A stretch of 64,000 nucleotides of DNA, taken from contig NZ_JAABLM010000004.1 of the NCBI RefSeq assembly GCF_009915155.1, positions 62,001 to 126,000 of the forward strand, read 5' to 3'. How positions within the stretch are numbered: the stretch's first letter is position 1; every line of letters starts with the position of its first letter. The translations under genes and the position numbers were made by a program. The notes beneath the pieces are model-generated. The model saw only the letters and a list, made by a program, of their open reading frames with translations. It was not told where the DNA came from and made no database searches. Source of the stretch: Flavobacterium ichthyis (lineage in GTDB: Bacteria; Bacteroidota; Bacteroidia; Flavobacteriales; Flavobacteriaceae). This document shows positions 29,404-37,233 of this stretch, one piece after another.

Positions 29404-29475
29404 CTTTATTGAGAGAGAGTTTGAGGGGTTTGAGCGTTGGAGGGTTTGAGAGTTGGAGGATTTAGATTCTTAAAC
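29404..29475. repeat. Low-complexity GAG/GTTTGAG tract
   Basis: After the SDR stop, degenerate copies of (G)AGxGTTTGAG and GTTGGAGG follow one another up to about 29463. It is purine-rich on the plus strand and has no coding potential. Confidence 0.55.
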
Positions 29476-29516
29476 CTCTTTATTAGATTATAAAAAAATA
29501 TTTAAAATACTTAGAT

Positions 29517-29524
29517 TAAATTTG
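29517..29524 (+). promoter_or_regulatory. -7 box placing the transcription start at the MarR start codon
   Basis: TAAATTTG ends only 4 nt before the ATG at 29529. With the usual 4-6 nt to the start point, the transcript would begin at or next to the start codon, i.e. be leaderless. Confidence 0.5.
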
Positions 29525-29528
29525 CACT

Positions 29529-30173
29529 ATGAATACTGATTTTTTCATTGATTTGCTGCATCAGGTTAAAGAATTTGAAAATTCCGAAGCTTATAAGCCT
29601 CACTCTACGGTCGAGGATTTCCGTCTTTGGCTGAATGATAAAAAATACAGAAAAGAGAGTCCGACCAAGCTTTTTAAAAATGAACATCATCAGGTTTCAT
29701 TCACAGAAAATGAAATCTGTAAACAGGTTTTGCTTTTGGGAAGATATTCTAAACAGCTTATTAGAAAGGGTCTGAATGATTTCCCTGAATTGGCTAACGA
29801 AGAATTTACCTATCTCTACCGACTGAAAGACGAACCGAATCTGACTAAAATTCAGCTGATTGAAAGAAACGGACACGAAAAACAGACCGGAACTCAGATC
29901 ATCAAACGTCTTCTGGAATATGGATTAATTGAAGAAAAGAACGACAGCGAAGACAAAAGAAGCAAGCGTCTCAACATCACCGAAAAAGGTGAAGATTATT
30001 TCCACCGCTCCGTTGAAAAGGTAAATTTGACCTCCAGAATTCTAGCCGGAAAATTGGAGAATAAAGAAAAAACCGAACTTCTGGAATTACTCAGAAAACT
30101 GAATGATTTTCATTCGCATATTTATTTGGAGTATAAGAATGAGGATATAAATGCAGTGATGGATTTAGTTTAA
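29529..30173 (+). CDS. MarR-family winged-helix transcriptional regulator
   Basis: A 214-residue regulator. An N-terminal ~60-residue extension (MNTDFFIDLLHQVKEFENSE...) precedes a MarR-type winged helix: LTKIQLIERNGHEKQTGTQI (helix-turn-helix) and EEKNDSEDKRSKRLNITEKG (the wing, with the D-x-R motif). It is the last gene of the atypical block and follows the SDR gene, so it may regulate the block. The ligand is unknown. The ATG at 29529 coincides with the predicted transcription start. Confidence 0.87.
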   Translation: MNTDFFIDLLHQVKEFENSEAYKPHSTVEDFRLWLNDKKYRKESPTKLFKNEHHQVSFTENEICKQVLLLGRYSKQLIRKGLNDFPELANEEFTYLYRLKDEPNLTKIQLIERNGHEKQTGTQIIKRLLEYGLIEEKNDSEDKRSKRLNITEKGEDYFHRSVEKVNLTSRILAGKLENKEKTELLELLRKLNDFHSHIYLEYKNEDINAVMDLV

Positions 30174-30275
30174 TTGGGTTACATTTACCTAAGAGCATTT
30201 TCGATTTTTTAGCAAAAAATTAATCTTCTGAACTTATGGCAAAACATTTTCCCAAAAATTATACAATTTGTAAAC

Positions 30276-30312
30276 AAAAAAAATCCGCTTCTAATTAAAG
30301 AAACGGATTTTC
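30276..30312 (-). terminator. Terminator of gap, possibly bidirectional
   Basis: Arms around 30279-30291 and 30300-30311 (AAAATCCG/CGGATTTT core) form a hairpin. On the minus strand it is followed by a run of eight T residues, just after the GAPDH stop. It may also stop the plus-strand MarR transcript. Confidence 0.8.
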
Positions 30313-30342
30313 TACCAAAACTGAAATTCAAAAATAACCCTC

Positions 30343-31791
30343 TTAGTAGTAAGAGTATCTTCTAACTTTTGAAATATATTTAGCCAAACGTATTACTTGA
30401 TGGCTGTAGCCAAATTCGTTATCGTACCAAATATATAATACTATATTTTTTCCATCGGCAGAAACAATAGTTGCGTTACTGTCATAAATTGACGGTGCGC
30501 TTGTTCCTACAATATCCGAAGAAACGAGTTCGTTATTAAGTGAATATTTAATTTGTTCTACCAATTCGCCCTCCAAGGCATAATGCTTCATAATATTGTT
30601 AATTTCTTCAACCGAAGTTTCTTTAGTTACTTCTAAATTTAAAACTACCAATGAACCATTTGGAACCGGAACTCTAATCGCATTAGAAGTTAATTTTCCG
30701 GCTAAACTGGGCAACGCTTTGGCAACAGCACTTCCAGCTCCTGTTTCGGTGATTACCATATTTAATCCTGCCGCACGACCACGACGGTATTTTTTGTGCA
30801 TGTTATCCACCAAATTTTGGTCGTTTGTATAGGCATGAATAGTTTCTAAATGTCCTTTTACAACGCCTAAAGTATCTTCAATTGCCTTTAAAACAGGTGT
30901 AATTGCATTTGTGGTACAAGAGGCTGCAGAAAAAATATTCACATTATCCGGGTTGTATTCTAGATGATTTACACCGTGAACTATATTTGGAATTCCTTTT
31001 CCGGGAGCGGTTAACAGTACTTTGTCAACACCTTTGCTAGCAAGATGTCTTTCCAACGCTTCTTTTGTCGTAAAAGCACCTGTGTTGTCAATTACTAAAG
31101 CATCATTTATTCCATATATATTATAATCTATTTCTTCTGGTGAACCCGCGGAAATTACATGAACTGTAGTTCCGTTGATAATCAGAGCATTATTTTCAGC
31201 GTCTGCAGCAACCGATCCCTGAAAATCTCCGTGAATAGAATCATAACGTAAAAGTGAGGCTCTTTTTTCTAAGCTGATTGGATCATTTTTCTCTCTTACC
31301 ACAATAGCTCGTAAACGCAATTGCGTTCCTTTGCCAGTTTTCGACATTAATTCTCTTGCTAAAAGGCGGCCAATTCTTCCAAAACCATACAGAACCACAT
31401 CTTTTGGTTTGTTATTTTTAAAATCCTTAGCATTTTTTAATTTGTCAATTACAAAAGCAGTAGCGTTGTTATACTTGTCATCTTCTAAATGATATTCGTA
31501 CGTCAATTTACCAATGTCTAATTTTGCCGGCGGAAGATCTAAAGATAAAATTGCTTGAGCAATTTCAACAGAATCAAAAACATTGATAGGCTTGCCCACA
31601 AATTCACCTGCATATTCGTGCAAGTTGATGATGTCCGAAACATTTGTATTGATTAATTGATTTTTGAAAAGCACCAGTTCAATCGATTTGTCATACCATA
31701 AATCGCTGATGATTTTGATAAATTCTACACCAGCTCTTCTGCGATCGGCCTGAAACGAAAGTTCTTTTTCGTATAACGCGGTCTTAGTCAT
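30343..31791 (-). CDS. Glyceraldehyde-3-phosphate dehydrogenase, long form
   Basis: A 482-residue GAPDH, about 150 residues longer than the ~335-residue glycolytic enzyme. The extra part is N-terminal (~1-128) and resembles no domain I know. The standard enzyme begins at DVVLYGFGRIGRL (NAD loop, ~131-143), with the catalytic C292 in SAASCTTNAITP and H319 in TIHAYTND. It oxidises glyceraldehyde 3-phosphate with NAD(P) and phosphate. This long type is common in Bacteroidota. It is monocistronic, with its own -7 box and terminator. Confidence 0.94.
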   Translation of the reverse strand: MTKTALYEKELSFQADRRRAGVEFIKIISDLWYDKSIELVLFKNQLINTNVSDIINLHEYAGEFVGKPINVFDSVEIAQAILSLDLPPAKLDIGKLTYEYHLEDDKYNNATAFVIDKLKNAKDFKNNKPKDVVLYGFGRIGRLLARELMSKTGKGTQLRLRAIVVREKNDPISLEKRASLLRYDSIHGDFQGSVAADAENNALIINGTTVHVISAGSPEEIDYNIYGINDALVIDNTGAFTTKEALERHLASKGVDKVLLTAPGKGIPNIVHGVNHLEYNPDNVNIFSAASCTTNAITPVLKAIEDTLGVVKGHLETIHAYTNDQNLVDNMHKKYRRGRAAGLNMVITETGAGSAVAKALPSLAGKLTSNAIRVPVPNGSLVVLNLEVTKETSVEEINNIMKHYALEGELVEQIKYSLNNELVSSDIVGTSAPSIYDSNATIVSADGKNIVLYIWYDNEFGYSHQVIRLAKYISKVRRYSYY

Positions 31792-31843
31792 AACGCTTTT
31801 AATTTTTAAGTAGTGTTGTTTTTTTATTTGTTGTTTGTTGGCG

Positions 31844-31851
31844 CAAAAGTA
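31844..31851 (-). promoter_or_regulatory. -7 box of gap
   Basis: TACTTTTG on the minus strand (31851-31844). No well-spaced TTG. The leader would be ~48 nt. Confidence 0.5.
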
Positions 31852-31897
31852 TAGATTTCAAACGTTTTCGTAAAGCTTTTTGCAAAAAAAATTTCAT

Positions 31898-31925
31898 AAA
31901 AAAAACCGGCTCTGAAAACCGGTTT
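31898..31925 (-). terminator. Terminator after the HtrA-type protease gene
   Basis: On the minus strand AAACCGG (31925-31919) pairs with CCGGTTT (31909-31903), followed by T residues, 20 nt after the protease stop codon. Confidence 0.85.
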
Positions 31926-31945
31926 CTACATCTCTGGATTAATTT

Positions 31946-33346
31946 TTATCTTGGGGCCAAAATATAACGTTCTACCTCACCATTTCTGGATAAAATTTCT
32001 AATTTGGTCATTTGGTTGGGCGATTTTTTTCGCAATACTTCAGATACCGTTTCAACATCCTTTGCTTTAACATTATCGATTGACAATATAATGCCTCCAG
32101 CAAGGTCGCCAAATTCTTTATCATGAGTTTCTTTAATTTTTACACCATAACCTAAATTGAATTGTCTCTTTTCAGAGTCCCTCAAATCCTCCAGTTCCAT
32201 TCCCATAAAATCGTAACTCATAATGTCATTTTTAATCAAGGTCACTTGGGTTTCATAGGTTTTGTTACCTCGTTTAAAAGTTACTTTTACCACATCATTT
32301 GGCCGTTTAGTGTTTAAAATTGTATTCAAATCCGCGAAACCCGAAATGGTTCTGTTGTCAATTTTAGTGATGATGTCGCCTTTTTTCAATCCCGCTTTAA
32401 AAGCGCCTGAGTTTTGATTTACGCGTCCCACATAAAAACCATTTTCTACATCAAGTCCCATTTCTTTTGACGCAGCCGCATTTAGCTCTCTACCTTCAAC
32501 ACCCAAAATTCCGCGTTGTACATTGCCATATTCCATCAAATCTTCAATAATTTTTCTTGTAATATTACTCGGAACCGCAAAAGAATAACCTACATAAGAA
32601 CCCGTCATCGAGCTAATCATGGTATTTATCCCAATTAATTCTCCACGAGTATTCACCAAAGCCCCACCACTATTTCCGGGATTTACTGCAGCATCTGTTT
32701 GAATAAACGATTGAATGCCTCTTTGGTCTAAATTTCTGGCTTTCGCCGAAACAATTCCAGCCGTAACCGTCGAAGTTAAATTATATGGATTCCCAACAGC
32801 CAAAACCCATTCGCCCACTTTCACATTGTCCGAATCACCAAAAACTGCATAAGGCAATTTTGTTCCCGTATCAATTTTCAGTAGCGCAATGTCCATTTTG
32901 CTATCCGTTCCAACCAGTTTCGCTTTGTACGTTTTTTTATCATTCATCGTCACTTCTAATTCCGAAGCATCCTGAATCACGTGATTATTCGTCACAATAT
33001 AACCGTCTTCCGAAATAATTACACCAGAACCAGTACCCACTTGAGCTTGTTGTTGTCCACCTTTATAACCGTAATAATATTCTAAAATTGGATTACTTAC
33101 CGTTCTATAACTCACATTTTTCACGTGCACCACCGTATGAACTGCATTGTCTGCAGCGGCCGTAAAATCCACCGTCTCCGCACCAAGTCCCACATTTTTC
33201 GTGTAACTTAGAGGAGCCGTAGTTACCACATTTTTTTTATCAAAAAATAAACTTTCTTTCTCAAAAAAAAGTTTGTAAGCGCCCAAAGTGGTCGCGCCAC
33301 TCAACAAGGACACTAAAAATAAACCCGAAAAATTTTTCATAGTCAT
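31946..33346 (-). CDS. HtrA/DegP-family serine protease
   Basis: A 466-residue envelope protease/chaperone with an N-terminal signal or anchor (MKNFSGLFLVSLLSGATTLGA). The catalytic triad is visible: H122 in VTNNHVI, D152 in KMDIALLKI, S226 in NPGNSGGAL. One clear PDZ domain follows (~300-375, KKGDIITKIDNRTISGFADL) and a degenerate second one (~390-466). It degrades or refolds misfolded periplasmic proteins. The frame extends to 33394, but the ATGs at 33346 or 33340 are the natural starts because the signal peptide follows directly. It is divergent from dapF. Confidence 0.93.
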   Translation of the reverse strand: MTMKNFSGLFLVSLLSGATTLGAYKLFFEKESLFFDKKNVVTTAPLSYTKNVGLGAETVDFTAAADNAVHTVVHVKNVSYRTVSNPILEYYYGYKGGQQQAQVGTGSGVIISEDGYIVTNNHVIQDASELEVTMNDKKTYKAKLVGTDSKMDIALLKIDTGTKLPYAVFGDSDNVKVGEWVLAVGNPYNLTSTVTAGIVSAKARNLDQRGIQSFIQTDAAVNPGNSGGALVNTRGELIGINTMISSMTGSYVGYSFAVPSNITRKIIEDLMEYGNVQRGILGVEGRELNAAASKEMGLDVENGFYVGRVNQNSGAFKAGLKKGDIITKIDNRTISGFADLNTILNTKRPNDVVKVTFKRGNKTYETQVTLIKNDIMSYDFMGMELEDLRDSEKRQFNLGYGVKIKETHDKEFGDLAGGIILSIDNVKAKDVETVSEVLRKKSPNQMTKLEILSRNGEVERYILAPR

Positions 33347-33446
33347 CTTGTTATCAATTAAGTTTCGGTAAATATATAAGGAAAATTGTGCCAAAATTTA
33401 TAGTTTAACCACTGCTTAACAATGATTAACTTTTCATTAATATCCG

Positions 33447-33454
33447 TACCTTTG
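33447..33454 (+). promoter_or_regulatory. -7 box upstream of repeat copy B and dapF
   Basis: TACCTTTG. If used, the dapF transcript would carry repeat copy B in a leader of about 190 nt. No TTG lies at the right distance. Confidence 0.45.
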
Positions 33455-33476
33455 TTTGTAATAATAAATTTTTTTA

Positions 33477-33609
33477 GGAGCCATCCCGAAGCTTCGGGAC
33501 AGGCATTTTTTTAAACCGTTTTCCCGCTTTCCGCTTTAATCTTTTAATAATTGCTATTGGGAAAACCCAAAACAATCACTAAAAAGATTTCCGCTACAAT
33601 CGCGGCTAG
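33477..33609. repeat. Dispersed intergenic repeat, copy B
   Basis: Starts GGAGC, contains the palindrome CCCGAAGCTTCGGG (33485-33498), then CCCGCTTTCCGCTTTAATCT, and later GATTTCCGCTACAATCGCGG before CTAG. The CCGCTTTCCGCT..AATCTTTTAAYAATT block is shared with copy C. It lies between divergent htrA and dapF; a spurious upstream extension of dapF reads through it. Confidence 0.7.
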
Positions 33610-33646
33610 ATACAATCAATTGGCACCATTTAAACTTCCAAACGTC

Positions 33647-34429
33647 ATGACAATACATTTCAGCAAATACCAAGGAACCGGCAATGATTTCATCATTATC
33701 GACAACAGAAACAACCAATTTCCTTCCGAAAATGTCGCCTTAATCGAGCAACTTTGCCACCGAAGATTTGGCATTGGAGCCGACGGATTAATTTTGTTAG
33801 AAAATGACAAAGTGTCAGATTTTAAAATGGTTTATTTCAATTCAGATGGCAACCAAAGTTCCATGTGTGGCAACGGCGGACGATGTATTGTAGCTTTCGC
33901 CAAAAAACTTGGAATTATTAAAAATCAAACTACGTTTCTCGCCACAGACGGTTTGCACTTTGCCAGTTTTTCTCCTGAAGGGATTGTGGCGTTACAAATG
34001 AAAGAAGTTGATGAGGTACAAATTTTTGACCACCATATTTTTCTCAACACTGGTTCGCCTCATCATGTTCAATTGGTAGAAAACCTGCAAAATTTCGACG
34101 TAAAAAACCAAGGGAGAGAAATTAGAAACAGCTCACTTTACGGAAAAGCCGGAAGTAATATTAACTTTGTTTCCCAAGAAAATCCCGAAACTTTTTCGCT
34201 TCGTACATACGAACGAGGGGTTGAAGACGAAACGCTTTCCTGCGGGACTGGAGCAACTGCTGTAGCAATTGCCATGCATGCTTCCGGTAAAACCACTTCA
34301 GAAAATATTAAACTCAATGTTCAAGGTGGTCAATTGGAAGTTTCTTTTCTAAAAATTGGGGAAAATTATACAACAGTTTATCTAAAAGGTCCCGCTACTT
34401 TCGTGTTCGAAGGAAAAATTGAAGTTTAG
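33647..34429 (+). CDS. dapF: Diaminopimelate epimerase
   Basis: A 260-residue PLP-independent epimerase that converts LL- to meso-diaminopimelate for lysine and peptidoglycan synthesis. The two active-site cysteines are C74 (SSMCGNGGRC) and C199 (LSCGTGATAVA); KYQGTGNDFIIID is the family N-terminus. The frame is open from 33551, inside a dispersed repeat, so the ATG at 33647 is preferred. Simple repeats separate it from the following GNAT gene. Confidence 0.96.
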   Translation: MTIHFSKYQGTGNDFIIIDNRNNQFPSENVALIEQLCHRRFGIGADGLILLENDKVSDFKMVYFNSDGNQSSMCGNGGRCIVAFAKKLGIIKNQTTFLATDGLHFASFSPEGIVALQMKEVDEVQIFDHHIFLNTGSPHHVQLVENLQNFDVKNQGREIRNSSLYGKAGSNINFVSQENPETFSLRTYERGVEDETLSCGTGATAVAIAMHASGKTTSENIKLNVQGGQLEVSFLKIGENYTTVYLKGPATFVFEGKIEV

Positions 34430-34431
34430 GT

Positions 34432-34500
34432 GGAAGTCGAAAGTTTAAAGTTTAAAATCGGAAGTTTAAAGTTTAAAATCGAAGGTCGAAAGCCAAAAAA
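34432..34500. repeat. AAGTTTAAAGTTT-type simple repeat
   Basis: Two near-identical copies of GGAAGTTTAAAGTTTAAAAT (the first begins GAAAG) stand in tandem after dapF. Related AAGTTT/CAAGTTT heptamer tracts occur at about 44611-44646, 45526-45560 and 46848-46876. Confidence 0.65.
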
Positions 34501-34560
34501 TCCAAACTTTCTAAATAGGTCTAAAAAAAATCCAAAAAGTCCAATTATCTAAGAAATCTA

Positions 34561-34644
34561 AAAATCCAACAAGTCTGAAAATCCAACAAGTCAAAAATCC
34601 AACAAGTCTGAAAATCCAACAAGTCTGAAAATCCAAGAAGTCTG
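34561..34644. repeat. Tandem repeat of a 17-bp unit
   Basis: Five units of AAAATCCAACAAGTCTG or close variants lie head to tail: the second lacks the last bases and the fifth has AAGAAG. Further degenerate units reach back to about 34496. The array runs to 4 nt before the GNAT start codon, so it forms its leader. Confidence 0.85.
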
Positions 34645-34648
34645 AAAT

Positions 34649-35185
34649 ATGATCGGCAAAAATATTTATCTCCGTGCGTTAGAACCTGAAGATTTAGGTT
34701 TCATTTATGAAATTGAAAATGACCAAGAACTATGGGAATTCAGTAATACTCAAACGCCATATAGTCGCTTTCTCATCCGTCAATATCTTGAAAATGCACA
34801 CCAAGATATTTATGAAGCCAAACAACTTAGGCTGGTAATCTGTAAAAAAAATACTACAGAAGCCATTGGTTTAATCGATCTTTTTGAATTTGACCCGGCA
34901 AACAATCGGGCAGGAGTTGGCATCTTAATCAAGGAAAATAATAACCGAAATGAAGGTTTTGGTTCCGAAGCTTTACAGTTAGTCATTGATTACAGTTTTT
35001 CAAAACTACATCTCAAACAATTGTTTGCAAATATCAATCCCTCAAATGAATTAAGTGTCGCACTTTTTACTAATTTTGGATTTGAAAAAATAGGAACAAA
35101 AAAACAATGGAACTTAATCGACGGCGTTTACCACGACGAAGATTTATTTCAACTCATCAACTACCAAAAAAAAATAAAGTTTTGA
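34649..35185 (+). CDS. GNAT-family N-acetyltransferase
   Basis: A 178-residue acetyltransferase of the RimJ/RimL-like branch. MIGKNIYLRALEPEDLGFIY opens it; GVGILIKENNNRNEGFGSEA is the acetyl-CoA loop, and NPSNELSVALFTNFGFEKIG is the C-terminal GNAT strand. The substrate is unknown. It is translated directly before mltG: its TGA overlaps the mltG start as TTGA, so the two are coupled. Confidence 0.9.
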   Translation: MIGKNIYLRALEPEDLGFIYEIENDQELWEFSNTQTPYSRFLIRQYLENAHQDIYEAKQLRLVICKKNTTEAIGLIDLFEFDPANNRAGVGILIKENNNRNEGFGSEALQLVIDYSFSKLHLKQLFANINPSNELSVALFTNFGFEKIGTKKQWNLIDGVYHDEDLFQLINYQKKIKF

Positions 35186-36222
35186 AACCTAAAAAAATTA
35201 TTGCGCTAATTTCTGTAATTCTCGTTGCCGGACTTTCGGTTTACGGTTACATGATGTATCGAAAAATATTTTCGGCGAATACCAACTTCAATAAATCTGA
35301 GGTTTTTGTTTACATCCCAACAGATGCAACTTACCAAGAAGCTGAGAAAATTGTAGCTCCTTATGTAGAAAATTTGGAAAACCTAAGAATGGTTGCCGAA
35401 AAAAAATCATACGTCACCAATGTAAAAGCCGGGAAATTTTTGCTTAAGAAAGGCATGAACAATAATGATATTATCAACTCGTTGCGTCAACCGCTTGAAA
35501 CAAAAATTGCTTTCAACAATCAAGAACGTTTAGAAGATTTTGCTGGAAGAATTGCCCAACAAATCGAAGCAGATAGTATTTCTTTAATGCAAGCCTTTAC
35601 CGATCCGATTTTTTTAGAAGAAAACGGATTTAACGAAGAAAATGTTTTGGCAATGTTTATCCCAAATTCGTATTCTTTTTTTTGGAATACTTCTGCAATA
35701 AAATTTCGCGATAGAATGCTCAAAGAATATAACAATTTCTGGACAGACGAACGCAAAGCCAAAGCTGAAGCGCAAAATTTGACACCACTTGAAGTATCGG
35801 CATTGGCTTCAATTGTACATAAAGAAACCGTAAAAACTGACGAACGCCCCAGAGTTGCAGGTGTTTACCTTAACCGTTTGCGAACCGGAATGAAACTCGA
35901 GGCAGATCCAACTGTTATTTATGCAGTCAAGAAAAATTCGGGCGATTTTAACCAAGTGATCAAACGGGTGCTTTACAAAGATCTCGAAACGGTTTCTCCT
36001 TATAATATGTATAAAAATTTCGGACTTCCACCAGGACCAATCGCAATGCCGGATGTGACGGCAATTGATGCGGTTTTGAATCCGGAAAAACACAACTATA
36101 TTTATTTTTGCGCAAGCGTTACCAACTTTGGTTACCACGAATTTGCCGTAACTGCTGCTCAACACGAGGTAAACCGCCAAAAATATGTGGCTTGGGTAAA
36201 TAATCAGGGAATTAAACGATAA
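35182..36222 (+). CDS. mltG: Endolytic transglycosylase MltG
   Basis: A 346-residue inner-membrane enzyme that cleaves nascent peptidoglycan strands. One membrane helix (KIIALISVILVAGLSVYGYM) is followed by the YceG domain with catalytic E215 in SALASIVHKET, then RVAGVYLNRL, LEADPTVIYA and NFGLPPGPIAMP. The longest frame begins at an ATG at 35107 inside the GNAT gene. I prefer the TTG at 35182, which overlaps the GNAT stop as TTGA and puts the membrane helix at the N-terminus. Confidence 0.92.
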   Translation: MKPKKIIALISVILVAGLSVYGYMMYRKIFSANTNFNKSEVFVYIPTDATYQEAEKIVAPYVENLENLRMVAEKKSYVTNVKAGKFLLKKGMNNNDIINSLRQPLETKIAFNNQERLEDFAGRIAQQIEADSISLMQAFTDPIFLEENGFNEENVLAMFIPNSYSFFWNTSAIKFRDRMLKEYNNFWTDERKAKAEAQNLTPLEVSALASIVHKETVKTDERPRVAGVYLNRLRTGMKLEADPTVIYAVKKNSGDFNQVIKRVLYKDLETVSPYNMYKNFGLPPGPIAMPDVTAIDAVLNPEKHNYIYFCASVTNFGYHEFAVTAAQHEVNRQKYVAWVNNQGIKR

Positions 36223-36223
36223 T

Positions 36224-37135
36224 TTGCAACGATTTATTCTGAAATATTTTTTGGGGTTGATGTGCTTTTGGCAAATAAAAGCGCAAGATAATTTTCAAGA
36301 TTTTTTTAAACCTTCTGATACCTTAAACATTTCCCGAAGAAACACAGTTTTCATTGGGCAAAGTGTGGCAATGGGGACTGCTTTGGTAGGCTTGCACCAG
36401 CTTTGGTATCAAGATTACGAAAAAAGTAATTTTCATTTCAAAAATGATAATGCTTCATGGCTGCAAATGGACAAAGCCGGACACGTTTTTTCCAGTTATC
36501 ATTTAGGAAGATATAGTGCAGAATTGCTTAACTGGAGTGGTGTTTCTAAAAAAGACCAACTGATTTATGGCGCTACTTCTGGCTTTGCATTTCTCACAGC
36601 CGTAGAAATCATGGACGGTCATTCGGCGGAATGGGGATTTTCTTGGGGTGATGCTGTCGCAAATGCCGCCGGAACCGGATTATACGTTTCGCAAGAATTG
36701 CTTTGGCAAGAGCAAAGAATCGTTCCGAAGTTTTCCTTTCACAGAACCGTTTATGCACCAAATCGCCCGAATGTTTTGGGTTCGGGATTAAGCGAAGAGA
36801 TTTTAAAAGATTATAACGGACAAACGTATTGGCTTTCGGTCAATCTGCATTCTTTTGCAAAAAAGACAAAAATCCCCAAATGGCTGAATGTGGCCGTTGG
36901 TTACGGAGCAGAAGGTATGGTTACCGCTAATGATGATTTGGTGAACGACCTTTTTTTTCCTGAGAAAAGAAGCCGTCAATTTTACCTAAGCCTTGACGTT
37001 GATTTGACCAAAATTGAAACTAAAAATCATTTTTTAAAAACTGTTTTCTCTGTTTTTAATAGTATAAAAATTCCGGCTCCAACTCTGGAGATCAATCAAT
37101 TTGGCAATACAAAGTTACACTTTATCTATTTTTAG
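36224..37135 (+). CDS. DUF2279 domain-containing (YfiM-like) exported protein
   Basis: A 303-residue protein starting with TTG 1 nt after the mltG stop; MQRFILKYFLGLMCFWQIKAQ is a good signal peptide (an internal ATG at 36260 would spoil it). The DUF2279 core is MDKAGHVFSSYHLGRY, YGATSGFAFLTAVEIMDGHS and WGFSWGDAVANAAGTGLY, with histidine, aspartate and glutamate positions that look membrane- or metal-related. Its function is unknown. It is probably cotranscribed with mltG and may be an envelope protein. Confidence 0.87.
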   Translation: MQRFILKYFLGLMCFWQIKAQDNFQDFFKPSDTLNISRRNTVFIGQSVAMGTALVGLHQLWYQDYEKSNFHFKNDNASWLQMDKAGHVFSSYHLGRYSAELLNWSGVSKKDQLIYGATSGFAFLTAVEIMDGHSAEWGFSWGDAVANAAGTGLYVSQELLWQEQRIVPKFSFHRTVYAPNRPNVLGSGLSEEILKDYNGQTYWLSVNLHSFAKKTKIPKWLNVAVGYGAEGMVTANDDLVNDLFFPEKRSRQFYLSLDVDLTKIETKNHFLKTVFSVFNSIKIPAPTLEINQFGNTKLHFIYF

Positions 37136-37177
37136 AAAAGATTAACAAGCTGATTATCAGTATTAAAATAAATTTTG

Positions 37178-37185
37178 TATATTTG
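37178..37185 (+). promoter_or_regulatory. -7 box before the lysozyme-like gene
   Basis: TATATTTG. It excludes the longest frame (start at 37183) and allows starts at 37204 or 37234. Confidence 0.5.
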
Positions 37186-37233
37186 TCGGCTAGAAATTTC
37201 AAGATGGTGACAGCGCTTGAGAAATCAAAATTA

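Larger units (their letters stand above)
22720..30275. other. Candidate horizontally acquired light-repair/regulatory block
   Basis: Eight genes, all on the plus strand, lie between the aconitase terminator and the gap terminator. By eye they use CTG for leucine and CAG for glutamine far more than rpoC, the parvulins or dnaA, which favour TTA/TTG and CAA. Their intergenic repeats (24915-25061, 28071-28192, 28638-28664) are absent from the flanks, and the flanks' repeat family is absent here. The content (photolyases, DUF2256, DUF2805, SDR, MarR, TetR, ABC1 kinase) recalls clusters in Chryseobacterium-like Weeksellaceae. No integrase, tRNA or flanking direct repeat was seen, so the exact ends are not fixed. 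Confidence 0.55.

Noticed and set aside
33551..33646. Longer N-terminus for DapF
   Set aside because: The extra 32 residues come from repeat DNA, and the DapF family begins at MTIHFSKYQGTGNDF.
34496..34644. CRISPR-like array
   Set aside because: Units are 17 bp and directly adjacent with no unique spacers, and no cas genes are near; it is a tandem repeat.
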